This document shows positions 17,788 to 27,076 of a DNA stretch of 64,000 nucleotides, in pieces (the stretch's first letter is position 1; the number at the start of each line of letters is the position of its first letter). The notes beneath the pieces are model-generated. The model was not told the DNA's origin. It searched no databases and saw nothing but the letters and a program-made list of their open reading frames with translations. The stretch lies in assembly GCA_965200805.1 (NCBI GenBank), contig OZ241384.1, forward strand, positions 496,001-560,000, in the 5' to 3' direction. Source of the DNA: MPNP01 sp026709725. GTDB taxonomy: Bacteria; Pseudomonadota; Alphaproteobacteria; Rhodobacterales; Rhodobacteraceae. The position numbers were made by a program, and so were the translations under genes.

Positions 17788-17990
17788 AGAACGCTGTTGA
17801 TGACAGATTACCGGATTGACCTTCGGGCATTAAGTCAATAATTGCCCCACCTTCACCGATTTCGTGGAGATGGACGGTTTCCGGCTTCCATGTCGGGACC
17901 GACATCCGTCAGCGAGGTTTCGCCCACGGATGGGCATGGTCTGTTGTCCAAAAACCGATCTCGGCCAACCATAATGGTGGGGGCTTGCCA

Positions 17991-19409
17991 GTGTTCGAGT
18001 CACTTTCAGAGCGGATTTCCGCAACATTCGACCGTCTGACCCGAAAGGGTGTCCTGACGGAAGCCGATGTTGCGCGTTCCATGCAGGATATTCGCACCGC
18101 ACTTTTGGACGCAGATGTCTCGCTGCCCGTTGTCAAGAGCTTTATCCGCTCTGTCCAGCGCCGTGCAACCGGTCAGAATGTTCTGCGTTCCGTAAGCCCG
18201 GGTCAACTGGTTATCAAGATTGTCTACGATGAGCTCGTCAAGGTCCTTGCCGGCGATGGCACGCAGGGCGGGATGAAGATCAGCAATCCCCCCGCTGTCG
18301 TCATGATGGTGGGTCTGCAGGGCTCTGGCAAGACCACGACAACAGCAAAACTGGCCCGTCGTTTCAAGGAGAGAGAGAACAGGCGCGTCCTCATGGCATC
18401 TCTCGACACACGCCGACCGGCAGCCATGGAACAGCTTGCAACTCTCGGTGAACGGATCGGCGTTGAAACCCTGCCGATCATCCCGGACCGGGACCCGGCG
18501 ACCATTGCCCAGGCCGCTGTGCACGCGGGGCGCGAGTCGGGATACGACATTGTCCTGCTTGACACGGCCGGCAGGCTTCACGTCAATGATGAACACATGG
18601 ATGAAGCGAAAGCAATACGGGATGTTGCCAGGCCACGGGAAACGCTGCTGGTCGTTGATGGTCTGACAGGTCAGGATGCCGTCAACATCGCACGGGATTT
18701 TGATTCAGGCCTTGGCATTTCCGGCATTGTTCTGACTCGCATGGATGGCGATGGCCGTGGCGGGGTCGCGCTGAGCATGAAGGCGGTGACCGGAAAGACA
18801 ATCCGCTTCATTGGGACCGGTGAAAAGGTTGCGGATTTTGATCACTTTGAGCCTGAACGCATTGCAAATCGTATCCTCGGGATGGGTGATATTGTCTCGC
18901 TTGTTGAGAAAGCCACGGAGAATTTTGAAAAGGCAAAAACCGAACGGGCGATGAAGCGCCTGGTTGCCGGACGGATGAATTTCAATGATATGAAGTCTCA
19001 ATTCGGATCCATAAACAAGATGGGGGGTATCGCCGGCATGGCCCGCCTCCTTCCCGGCGGAATTGGCACAAAACTGACCAAATCCATCAATCAGATGGGT
19101 GAGGTTGGTTTTGATCATGAACTGGCACTGATCAATTCCATGACCCGCATGGAGCGGGCCAACCCTCATCTCATCAATGCGAGCCGACGCAAGCGCATCG
19201 CCCGGGGCGCGGGTCTTGAGGTCAAGGATGTCAACCGTTTGCTCAAGCTGCATCGCATGATGTGTGATACCGGAAAAAAACTCGGCAGGAAGGGTCTCGC
19301 GGCATCCATGGAGACGGCGGCGGATCAGGATTCCTTCACGGACATTCTGGAGAAATCCCCGGGCAATCCACAGGTGCACCCACTCCATTCTGCATTCAGA
19401 AAACGTTAG
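17991..19409 (+). CDS. ffh: Signal recognition particle protein
   Basis: The SRP GTPase that binds signal sequences of nascent membrane proteins together with 4.5S RNA. The 472-residue product has the N domain (FESLSERISATFDRL), the G domain with GLQGSGKTTTTAKL, DTRRPAAMEQL, DTAGRL and TRMDGD motifs, and the methionine-rich M domain from about residue 325 (MARLLPGG, GMKRL-like helices). I chose the GTG at 17991 because family members start M-F-E; a TTG two codons upstream is possible. It leads the conserved ffh-aroQ-rpsP-rimM-trmD-rplS-rpmE block. Confidence 0.97.
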   Translation: MFESLSERISATFDRLTRKGVLTEADVARSMQDIRTALLDADVSLPVVKSFIRSVQRRATGQNVLRSVSPGQLVIKIVYDELVKVLAGDGTQGGMKISNPPAVVMMVGLQGSGKTTTTAKLARRFKERENRRVLMASLDTRRPAAMEQLATLGERIGVETLPIIPDRDPATIAQAAVHAGRESGYDIVLLDTAGRLHVNDEHMDEAKAIRDVARPRETLLVVDGLTGQDAVNIARDFDSGLGISGIVLTRMDGDGRGGVALSMKAVTGKTIRFIGTGEKVADFDHFEPERIANRILGMGDIVSLVEKATENFEKAKTERAMKRLVAGRMNFNDMKSQFGSINKMGGIAGMARLLPGGIGTKLTKSINQMGEVGFDHELALINSMTRMERANPHLINASRRKRIARGAGLEVKDVNRLLKLHRMMCDTGKKLGRKGLAASMETAADQDSFTDILEKSPGNPQVHPLHSAFRKR

Positions 19410-19413
19410 CAGC

Positions 19414-19716
19414 ATGACCGATAAATCCGGGAGTCAGCCTCTTGAACATTTGCGATCACATCGTGCATCAATTGATCGGCTGGATGCCATCCTGGTCTAC
19501 ACGCTGGCCGAACGCTTCTCTCACACACAGGATATCGGCAGGATCAAGGCCGAACACAATCTGCCCAGTTCTGATCCGGAGCGTGAGGCGCAGCAGGTGG
19601 CCCGGCTGAATGACCTCGCGCGAGCCGCTGGCCTTGATCAGGAGTTTGCCCAAAAATTTATTCGCTTTGTTATTCAGGAAGTGATTCGGCATCATGATCT
19701 GCAAAAGCAGACGTAG
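19414..19716 (+). CDS. Chorismate mutase, AroQ class
   Basis: Converts chorismate to prephenate. The 100-residue product is the single-domain helical AroQ type: LRSHRASIDRLDAILVYTLAERF corresponds to helix 1 (quoted here only as its start and end: LRSHRASID and LAERF), followed by IGRIKAEHNLP with the active-site lysine, and a C-terminal FIRFVIQEVIRHH helix. It begins five bases after the ffh stop, so it is co-transcribed with ffh; this placement is common in Alphaproteobacteria. Its product feeds the tyrA enzyme encoded at 1.9 kb. Confidence 0.88.
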   Translation: MTDKSGSQPLEHLRSHRASIDRLDAILVYTLAERFSHTQDIGRIKAEHNLPSSDPEREAQQVARLNDLARAAGLDQEFAQKFIRFVIQEVIRHHDLQKQT

Positions 19717-19766
19717 AGCATGCGCTGCCGGATTGCGCCAGCAGACCACATCAGGGAGAACAGACA

Positions 19767-20138
19767 ATGGCTGTTAAAATTCGCCTGGCACGCGGTGGTG
19801 CCAAAAAACGCCCGTTTTATCGTATTGTTGCAGCTGATTCGAGGATGCCGAGAGATGGTCGCTTCATCGAAAAACTCGGAACCTACAATCCGCTCCTGCC
19901 GAAGGACAGTCCGGACCGCGTTACGCTCAATCTTGACAGAATCAGACACTGGCTGTCGCTCGGTGCCAAGCCAACAGATCGTATTGCGCGGTTTCTGGAG
20001 AACGCCGGTGAGATGGATGCCAGGGTGCGGGACAATCCCTTGAAGGCCCAACCGGGCGCCAAGGCACTGGCCAGACAGGAAGCGACAGCAGGGGCTGAGG
20101 GGGCTGATGCGGATACGCCCGCTGAAGACCCGCAATGA
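19767..20138 (+). CDS. rpsP: 30S ribosomal protein S16
   Basis: A structural protein of the small subunit. The first 80 residues (VKIRLARGGAKKRPFYRIV, ADSRMPRDGRFIEKLGTYNP) are unmistakably bS16. The 123-residue length comes from an alphaproteobacterial-type low-complexity tail rich in A, D and P after about residue 90. A GGGAGAAC ribosome site precedes the ATG. It is followed by rimM, which helps 30S maturation. Confidence 0.97.
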   Translation: MAVKIRLARGGAKKRPFYRIVAADSRMPRDGRFIEKLGTYNPLLPKDSPDRVTLNLDRIRHWLSLGAKPTDRIARFLENAGEMDARVRDNPLKAQPGAKALARQEATAGAEGADADTPAEDPQ

Positions 20139-20233
20139 TCCGGGCCGGAGTCAGGCGCAGATAACCCGACAGCCGGTGCAAAGGCACTGACGTATCATTG
20201 TCATAATCGGGGATCCCGGATCAGGGATGGCAA

Positions 20234-20800
20234 TTGACAGAAGTGACAGCGGGAATGGTCAATTGGGATGATGCGGTTCGTGTGGGCCGATTTGGGAGAC
20301 CGCACGGCGTGCGGGGCCTGATCAGGTTGCTCAGCTACTGCGAGATCAGGAAGGATATCGCAAACTACTGCCCGCTGCAGACACGACCGGGTCGGCGGGA
20401 AATCACTCTGTCAATCACCCGCCAGACAGGTGATCTTCTCATTGCCAAAGTGCAGGGCGTGACAACCCGTGACGCAGCAAAAGCCCTCACGGGACAGGAT
20501 GTGTTCGCCCCGCGCGCGAGTTTTCCGCCTCCGGGGGAAGACGAGTACTACCATGTCGATCTCATTGGCCTTGAGGTGCAGGATGGACACGGGGTTCGCC
20601 TTGGTGAGGTTGTAACGATCGCAAACTATGGAGCCACAGACCTCCTGGTCTTCAAACAGGCCAACGGTGAGACTGAGATGCTGCCCTTTCAGGATGACTA
20701 TGTCCCGGAGATCAATATTGCCGGAGGTTACGTTCGTGTCGACAACAATCCCCCTCTCCATCCTGACTTGCCAAACCCGATTGACAGGGAAACCGAATGA
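20234..20800 (+). CDS. rimM: 16S rRNA processing protein RimM
   Basis: A 30S assembly factor that binds S19. The product has the N-terminal RimM barrel (VRVGRFGRPHGVRGLIRL) and the C-terminal PRC-barrel (YYHVDLIGLEVQDGHGVRLGEV, given in part, then LLVFKQANGETEMLPF and YVPEINI). The annotated start is a TTG; an ATG at 20255 gives a product seven residues shorter and is nearly as plausible. The stop overlaps the trmD start (ATGA), so rimM and trmD are coupled. Confidence 0.93.
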   Translation: MTEVTAGMVNWDDAVRVGRFGRPHGVRGLIRLLSYCEIRKDIANYCPLQTRPGRREITLSITRQTGDLLIAKVQGVTTRDAAKALTGQDVFAPRASFPPPGEDEYYHVDLIGLEVQDGHGVRLGEVVTIANYGATDLLVFKQANGETEMLPFQDDYVPEINIAGGYVRVDNNPPLHPDLPNPIDRETE

Positions 20801-21600
20801 CACAGCCTGCAAAGCCGGCCATTGATTCAGAAGGCGGGAGTCCGGGACATTCTGCCCCCTGGACCGCTCGGGTCGTGACACTCTTTCCGGAGACCTTCCC
20901 GGGCACGTTGGGCTGCTCACTGATCGGGAAGGCACTCAATGATGGATTGTGGCAGCTTGAACTGATTGATCTGCGGCATTTTGGCAGCGGAAAGCATCGA
21001 CAGGTTGACGACAAGCCGCTTGGCGGGGGTCCGGGGATGATTCTGCGCGCTGATGTCGTTGCCGCCGCGGCCCATGCCGCAGCTCCGGAGTCCGGCTATA
21101 ATGCCCGGGACTGGCCGCTTGTCTGCCTCACCGCCCGCGGGCAGCGCTTCAATCAGGAGAAGGCCCGGGCATGGTCAGCGTGCCGGGGCGTCACAATCAT
21201 TGCAGGACGGTTTGAGGGAATCGACCAACGTGTTGTCAATCACCTGGCGATGGAAGAAGTCTCATTGGGTGATTTTATTCTGGCAGGAGGGGAAATCGCT
21301 GCAAAGGCCTTGATTGAGTCGGTCGTTCGGCTTATACCGTCCGTTCTTGGAAATCAGAAATCCATCGATCGTGAGTCCTTCACGGCAGGGTTGCTGGAAT
21401 ATCCGCAATACACACGCCCGGTAGAATGGGCTGGTCGGGCTGTTCCGGAAATTCTGGTATCCGGGCACCATCGTCGTATCGCTGCATGGCGACAGCAGCA
21501 ATCAGAGGAAACAACCCGGCAGAATCGCCCGGATTTATGGGCAGCCTATTGCAGGAGTCAGAACATCATTGACGCCAGTGATGATCATCCTGAATCGTAA
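20797..21600 (+). CDS. trmD: tRNA (guanine-N1)-methyltransferase
   Basis: Makes m1G37 in tRNAs with G36 to prevent frameshifting. The 267-residue product has the SPOUT knot signatures LPETFPGTL-like LFPETFPGTLGCSLIG, DDKPLGGGPGM, GRFEGIDQRV and LGDFILAGGE, and the C-terminal ARPVEW/VPEILVSGHH region. The first 22 residues are a non-conserved extension before the normal RVVTLFPE start. It overlaps rimM by four bases and is followed directly by rplS. Confidence 0.96.
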   Translation: MTQPAKPAIDSEGGSPGHSAPWTARVVTLFPETFPGTLGCSLIGKALNDGLWQLELIDLRHFGSGKHRQVDDKPLGGGPGMILRADVVAAAAHAAAPESGYNARDWPLVCLTARGQRFNQEKARAWSACRGVTIIAGRFEGIDQRVVNHLAMEEVSLGDFILAGGEIAAKALIESVVRLIPSVLGNQKSIDRESFTAGLLEYPQYTRPVEWAGRAVPEILVSGHHRRIAAWRQQQSEETTRQNRPDLWAAYCRSQNIIDASDDHPES

Positions 21601-21624
21601 GTGAATGATGAGAGGGCAAGACCG

Positions 21625-22035
21625 ATGGACATGATTGCCAAATTCAATGCAGAGCAGGTCACAAGCCTGGACCATGATATTCCGGACTTCCGGGCCGGTG
21701 ACACCGTGAGTGTCGGTTTCCGGGTCACCGAGGGCAGCCGGACGCGAATACAGCGCTACGATGGGGTCTGCATCGCCCGCAAGGGTGGTGACGGCATTGA
21801 CGCCTCATTCACCGTTCGCAAAATTTCGTCAGGTGAGGGTGTTGAGCGAATCTTTCCCCTCCACTCAACCAATATCGAGTATATCAAGGTCCTCCGTCGG
21901 GGTCGGGTTCGGCGTGCCAAACTCTACTATCTGCGGACCCGACGCGGCAAATCGGCCCGGATTGCCGAGCGAATCAATTATCGGCCCAAAGCAAACCGTT
22001 CGACAACGACCGGCGATGGGGAGACTGAACAATGA
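21625..22035 (+). CDS. rplS: 50S ribosomal protein L19
   Basis: A large-subunit protein at the subunit interface. The 136-residue product shows the L19 core FRAGDTVSVGFRVTEGSRTRIQ (quoted in two parts: FRAGDTVSVGF and EGSRTRIQ), FTVRKISSGEGVERIFPLHS and RRGRVRRAKLYYLR. I chose the ATG at 21625 after GAGAGGG; a GTG at 21601, directly behind the trmD stop, would add eight residues. The C-terminal tail is longer than in E. coli, as in other Alphaproteobacteria. Its stop overlaps rpmE (ATGA). Confidence 0.95.
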   Translation: MDMIAKFNAEQVTSLDHDIPDFRAGDTVSVGFRVTEGSRTRIQRYDGVCIARKGGDGIDASFTVRKISSGEGVERIFPLHSTNIEYIKVLRRGRVRRAKLYYLRTRRGKSARIAERINYRPKANRSTTTGDGETEQ

Positions 22036-22259
22036 AAAAAGACATCCATCCGGACTACCACATGATCAAGGTCAAGCTGACCAACGGTGAGATTGTCGAA
22101 ATGCGCTCAACCTACGGTGCTGAAGGTGACACCCTGACTCTTGATGTTGACCCCTCAGTGCATCCGGCCTGGACCGGTGGCGGCACCCATTTGATGGACA
22201 CAGGTGGCCGTGTCTCCCGTTTCCGCGACAAGTACAAGGGTTTTGGCTTCGACAACTGA
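22032..22259 (+). CDS. rpmE: 50S ribosomal protein L31
   Basis: A 75-residue L31 starting MKKDIHPDYH. The zinc-binding cysteines of the E. coli C+ form are absent (the C-x-x-C region reads EMRSTYG and no cysteine occurs), so this is a zinc-independent form, which is usual in Alphaproteobacteria. The insert DVDPSVHPAWTGG is also typical of that class. It overlaps rplS by four bases and is the last gene of the ffh block; no clear terminator hairpin follows. Confidence 0.94.
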   Translation: MKKDIHPDYHMIKVKLTNGEIVEMRSTYGAEGDTLTLDVDPSVHPAWTGGGTHLMDTGGRVSRFRDKYKGFGFDN

Positions 22260-22384
22260 CCGCACCTCACCTTCAGTCACACGCGTAATCCAATCCTCTC
22301 CCGCAGTCGATCGGGCCACATGTCATGGTTCTGCGCAACAGGCTGGGTGCCATGATCGCACGCCTCTGACCGGGTATTTGATCC

Positions 22385-23212
22385 ATGAGCGGCAGGGAAT
22401 GGTCCGATGCGGAAAACGACGCCGTCGTGGCAGACTACCTTTCCATGCTCCACGCCGAGCTCAAAGGCAGCGCGTTCAACAAGGCGGCGCAGAACAGGGC
22501 GCTCCAGGAAGAGATCGGTCGTTCCAAGGGTTCAATTGAGTACAAGCACCAGAATATATCAGCCATACTCATGGGGCTGGGAGAGACCTGGATTGACGGC
22601 TACAAGCCCGCCCACAATTACCAGCAGGCACTCGTCGATACGGTTCTGCGTCAGCTGGAGCGGTGGGAGCACGCCGATGATCGACTGTCCTTGCTCACCG
22701 CGAAACCAAATTTGCAGGGTCGGATTCCAATCGGGCCACCACCGACACTCCGAAATACAGAACCTCCGGCAGAATGGTCCCGGATTCAGGCCCTGGCCCA
22801 CAAAAACAATGCCGCTGAGCGGGATGAAAAGAATCGTGCCCTCGGCGAAGCCGGGGAAAAGTGTGTCTTTCACCATGAACGCGCCAGTCTTGCCAGCTCC
22901 GGACGAAAAGACCTTGCGGGAAGAGTCCGTTGGGTCAGCAAGGAGGACGGTGACGGAGCCGGATACGACATTGCAAGTTACACCACCGAGGGTCGGAGCC
23001 GCCTGATTGAAGTCAAGACGACCAACGGTTGGGAACGAACACCGTTCCACCTTTCCAGGAATGAACGGAATGTTGCCGAAGACAACCCTGACAGCTGGAT
23101 ACTCTTCAGGCTTTGGAATTTCGTCCGGGAGCCGCGGGCTTTCGAGCTCCGGCCACCACTGGATGCGCATCTGGAATTGACGGCAATGAGTTTTCGCGCG
23201 AGTCTCCGGTAA
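22385..23212 (+). CDS. DUF3883 (PD-(D/E)XK-like) domain protein
   Basis: A 275-residue protein with an intact frame. The N-terminal 90 residues (EWSDAENDAVVADYLSML, EIGRSKGSIEYKHQNISAIL) resemble a helical substrate-recognition module seen in restriction-like proteins. The C-terminal part from about 155 is a DUF3883 domain: LGEAGEKCVFHHE, then GAGYDIASY, then LIEVKTTNG, matching the D...E-x-K nuclease core. Proteins of this type occur with restriction and other defence genes; here it stands alone between rpmE and tRNA-Arg. Function as a stand-alone restriction endonuclease is inferred only. Confidence 0.75.
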   Translation: MSGREWSDAENDAVVADYLSMLHAELKGSAFNKAAQNRALQEEIGRSKGSIEYKHQNISAILMGLGETWIDGYKPAHNYQQALVDTVLRQLERWEHADDRLSLLTAKPNLQGRIPIGPPPTLRNTEPPAEWSRIQALAHKNNAAERDEKNRALGEAGEKCVFHHERASLASSGRKDLAGRVRWVSKEDGDGAGYDIASYTTEGRSRLIEVKTTNGWERTPFHLSRNERNVAEDNPDSWILFRLWNFVREPRAFELRPPLDAHLELTAMSFRASLR

Positions 23213-23711
23213 AACCGGAACGGTTCCCCGCGATCCCTGCCTCAATCATCTGGCACCCGGGAAAGAACCCGTGCGCAACCAGGCCGGACCTTTTGGCTCC
23301 CGGAGTGAACGACGGCACCGGTTGACAGGGACTCAGCACCAGCGAATGTCCTGCGGGACTGCATGATCAGGATGATCGGAATTCAGAATCTCCTTCAGGT
23401 CTCCAATCGTTCGCGCGGGAATCCCGTGTGCAGGCCCGGCCCGAAGCAACACCACCGGTGACAAATCTCTCAAAGCGGGTCGACACATTTGGTATCGGGC
23501 GGGATCTGCATTGCAAGATATCACCCCGGGCAGCCATGCTCATGCACGAGAAATCCGGACTGTCAGCGCGTTTGAAATCCCAGAGTAACCCGGACGATTG
23601 ATCCGATTTGCAGAACGCCGTGATGGCATTCCCGGGGAGAGCGGTCCGGATCCGGTTTCTGCGAATGCGATACTGTCGGCACCCTGCGACATTCGTCCCG
23701 CGACCGCGGGC
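23213..23711. other. Intergenic region, nothing recognised
   Basis: About 500 bases between the DUF3883 gene and tRNA-Arg. Short frames on both strands have no family signature. TA dinucleotides occur, though not often. I see no duplicated tRNA 3' end that would mark an attachment site. Confidence 0.5.
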
Positions 23712-23788
23712 TGGCGCGCTGAGGAGGATTCGAACCCCCGACCTCTTGATTCGTAGTCAAGTGCTCTATCCAGCTGAGCTATCAGCGC
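23712..23788 (-). tRNA. tRNA-Arg (anticodon ACG)
   Basis: Read on the minus strand, GCGCTGA pairs with TCAGCGC for the acceptor stem. The D arm contains GCTCAGCTGGATAGAGC, the anticodon stem is CTTGA/TCAAG with loop CTACGAA (anticodon ACG, read as ICG in the mature tRNA), and the T arm is GGGGG-TTCGAAT-CCTCC. The discriminator is G and CCA is encoded at 23714-23712, giving 77 bases. All stems are perfect or nearly so. Confidence 0.96.
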
Positions 23789-24236
23789 ACTTTGGCGCTC
23801 GGCACCGGCATGGCCATCACAAACCGACCTGAGAGAGAATACCATCTAATGCACTTGCCCCAAAATCACAAACACGATCCTGTCGTTCCCCTCAAGACTG
23901 GTTTCACCTGCAATCGATTAAAGCGGGAACGGGAGCGGACAGGCCTTCACGGCTCTGCCGCAGGATGTCGCAAGCGATTGACCGCATGCATCCTGCGAAC
24001 ACGAAGAGATCGTGGGGTTCCTCGGCGATATCAGGAACTTCGGGCAAGGTGCCGCTCGCCCGCAGTCGCGCTGGCAGTCTGTCGTTTTTGCACTGAAGGC
24101 TGACTGGAAGCAATTGGGTATGCAGGCCAGGGAAACACCGGCATGATTCTTGTCAAACAGGAGTGACCAATCCCGGCACTGCCCTTGAGCACGGCCAATT
24201 CAACATTTCGGTAAATCCATGGAAACGGTCTGAATT
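23789..24236. other. Intergenic region downstream of tRNA, nothing recognised
   Basis: About 450 bases. A few short open frames exist, none with a recognisable motif or a good ribosome site. TA dinucleotides are still present here; the depleted island begins at 24237. Confidence 0.5.
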
Positions 24237-24916
24237 ATCATGTCCCAGCGTTTCAGCGGGACATGGGGCGATGATGAGCGAGGTGATTTGTGGCAGGGTG
24301 GTGACCGAGGTCCCCGGGGATTGCGGTCGCAATCCCCGGCATTGGCCCGGCTTGTCCTGCATCACCGATCAGCCGGATGAACGCCCCGATGGATGATGCG
24401 GGAGGGAGCGGCAAGCGCCGGGCGGCTGCCCGTCAGTGACCCTGCGGGTCGGCGCGGCACCCATGACCCGTGATGGCGGTCGCAAAACAGCCTCAAGCCC
24501 TGGCTGATCCGGTGCGGGTGCAGTCCACCGGGCAGAGCGCCACCCGTCCCAGCATGATGAAGGATGGGCCATGGAGGATGTCCTGAAGATGGGCCGGCGC
24601 GACCTTGCCGATGACGGGGTGCCCATCTGTCCCGATGAGATCTCCCGGCAGAGACCCGGGAGATCCGTCCCCACCCGTCCGGGCCGGCCCGCCGCCCATG
24701 ACGTCGGGTCCGGGCGCAATGCACCGCCATCCTCGTCACGCCCCTCCTGATGATCCCTTCGCCTGATGACTCTTTGGGGCGCCCCTCGCGGCTGGCGGGA
24801 GGGGACGGAGGATGCCCGGATCAGGCTCAAGTCCCTCCATCCATCAGTTCAGTGATGGTGGGAGACTGGCTCGTGTTCGATTTCAGGCCAGAGAATTGTG
24901 CAAATCATGTTCCCCC
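24237..24916. other. GC-rich island 3 without TA
   Basis: About 680 bases in which I find no TA. On the minus strand the frame 24493-24699 reads like a former protein (VIGKVAPAHLQDIL, FIMLGRVALCPVDC), so part of this island may be a decayed gene; I cannot name its family. The composition matches islands 1, 2 and 4. Confidence 0.6.
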
Positions 24917-25370
24917 TTAACAGGCGTTCGTGTCTTCCGGGAACAGGGAAAGCCAAAAATCGGACCGACCATCATCGTCACCGAAATTATAGGTATCGGT
25001 TGTGGTATCGTCTCCATTCACCCAAGTCAGCGTAAGACTTGTCTGTTTTACGCAGTCATTATCGATGCTCTGGATACCGATTTTTACCTGCCCACTAGAC
25101 GTGAACGTAAGGTTACCGTTGCAAGTATCACCGGAAATCAGGCTTGGGCATCCGCTTATAAAGTATACTCTGAATTTATCTCCGGGGTTATCATCAACGC
25201 TGCCGTCAAATTTGATTGTATCCGCTGCATCCCCTGTAGACAAGGCGAGTGTCTCCCCTGTAGACACAGTCTTGGTCACAACGACACGGGCATTCGGTGC
25301 GGGTGTAGGTAGCAGCCCATCCCGCACTGGCGAACAGCATTGCGGACAGCAACATAATTACATGTTTCAT
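24917..25370 (-). pseudogene. Small secreted protein, frame broken near the signal peptide
   Basis: A GAGGAGG box precedes ATG at 25370, and the first 19 residues (MKHVIMLLSAMLFASAGWA) form a clear signal peptide with an A-x-A type cleavage site. In that frame the product ends at 25206 after 54 residues. The other frame, closed at 24917, carries about 120 residues that look like a mature secreted domain (STGDAADTIKFDGSVDDNPG, TCNGNLTFTSSGQVKIG, SLTLTWVNGDDTTTD) with four cysteines. A single frameshift near 25310-25325 would join the two. A 13-bp word, TGTCTACAGGGGA, is repeated 23 bases apart just downstream. I do not recognise the family; the sequence is AT-richer than its flanks. Confidence 0.6.
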
Positions 25371-25482
25371 TGGTGTGTTCCTCCTCTGACAGTGTCCAGC
25401 CCGGCAGGTCAACCACCGGACGGGCTGACCAGGAACGAACTACAGGGGATGGGGGTGGGTTTCAAGTCGAAAGTTGTTTTAG

Positions 25483-25551
25483 GGGAGTGATTCCCCCATG
25501 GCTGACTTTCACTGACATCTCCCGACGCGCCCCGGCTCCTGACCCGATTCG
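25483..25551. repeat. 69-bp repeat, copy A (ISKra4-like end fragment)
   Basis: Matches 40259-40327 at 61 of 69 positions without gaps. In the other copy it lies directly beside a dead ISKra4-like transposase gene, so it is probably an end of that element. Here no transposase follows. The last nine bases form half of a perfect inverted repeat, CCCGATTCG (25543-25551) and CGAATCGGG (25554-25562). Confidence 0.8.
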
Positions 25552-26880
25552 ACCGAATCGGGCCGCCCTTGCCCGGTGGGCCCGGTTGCCGTTGGCTGAC
25601 TGAACAGCCTCCGGCGGTCGCCCCATCACCGCCATCCGGGACCCAAGCCGCATCAAACCGGTCCGACGCGAGGGGTGCCCGGACGGCAGGGACACCGGTC
25701 CTCCGAAGGATCCCCGGATCATTCCATAGGGAGTGCTTCATGCGCACACCCACGAGGGTTTTGTTGGCGGACCGGCCCGCTCGCAATGGGGACATTGGCA
25801 CTCCCCGCTGCCCCCTCATCACCATCGGGACCCATGCGGGCACGGGTGTTGCGGCCCGGAGCGATCATGACCATGGGGCCGATGACGGACCGGATCGCGT
25901 CATGGGCCCGTACGCCCCCCTTCCGGGAAGTGCATGCGGGCAGGCGGAGACGTTGGCGCAGGGCATCAATGACCCTGCCCGCCCCCAGTCATCCAGAGAG
26001 GCCCAGGCAGCCCCTTCTCCCGGGTCCGGGCCCTGCCGGCATCGCCACCCGCACCGGAATGGTGGTCTCGGGGTGGCGGGCCCGGATGCCGGACCTGGTG
26101 CCCGCCCGGCGTGATGATGCCATCGGGATGATGATGGGGGGTGATTGATCGGGCATGATGTCCGGGCTGAACTGCGCAGGGACCGGCCCGGTGTCGGCGT
26201 GTTCCTGTCCCCGGCACCCCTCCATCATGACGGAGGGTCACGGCGATGATGCCCCCTGTCATGACGGATTGGGGGGTGCCCACGGGACGGGGGAGGGTCA
26301 TCCGGTGTTTCGTATGTCCGCCCTCATCCTGAGAGGAACTGGGAATCATGCAGGCCATCCGGCCCCCGGCATCGCGGCGGGCGCTCCCGGCCAGCGGATC
26401 CGATGTCGATGGGGATTCTCCCCGAACAGTGTCCTGGGATCACCGACACGATCCGTCTCCTGCATGCGGGAGACGGCCGCCGGGGTCCCGGGTCGTCATG
26501 ATTGAGGGCTGGTGGCGTGTCGTGCCAAGGATGGGGGTCTCTTCTGTGGCAACCTCTTCTGTCCCGGCAGGGGGTGGTGTGGATGCGGGTGCGTCATCGG
26601 AGATCTTCCCGTGCTGTCCTCCGGGGAGGGGTGTCTGATGGGGAGCCCTCTCCCTGATTCCGGGTCACGAACCCGGGGGATTCGCCATGCAAATTGGGTG
26701 GAGTCGCGGCCCGGGCGGCGACGCAGACCGGTGCTGCTGCGAAACCATTCGGGAAACGGGGCGGATGTTTCGCCGGATCGCTGATTGGGGTTCAATGTGA
26801 TCTTGGCGGATCATCCGTGATCAGGGACTGACAGGGTTCCGGGTCCGCCATGTGGGGATCACGCCCCGGGGGCACACCGC
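25552..26880. other. GC-rich, TA-depleted island 4
   Basis: About 1.33 kb with three TA dinucleotides (near 25727, 25910 and 26312); the stretch 26314-26880 has none. No gene or transposase could be supported. The same vocabulary as island 2 recurs (GCATGATG, GATCATGACCATGGGG, GGCATGATG). Confidence 0.65.
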
Positions 26881-27076
26881 TACCCCGGATTCTCTCCTGC
26901 AGATGCGCATGGGTTGACCCGGATTTGCTCACGACATGCGTATGCGAAGATGTGACAGGGGCCGGAAACCGGGGTGTTCCGGGTGAATCTGAACCCTGTT
27001 GTGCGGTATCTTTTCACCCGGTTGAGACGCTCGGTCTGTCTGTCCGGAAATCCTGATCAAGGGCTTTGATCGGAAC

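Noticed and set aside
23712..24916. tRNA-Arg as the attachment site of an integrated element.
   Set aside because: No duplicated tRNA 3' end and no integrase next to it; the only tyrosine recombinase in the window looks like a chromosomal XerC 17 kb away.
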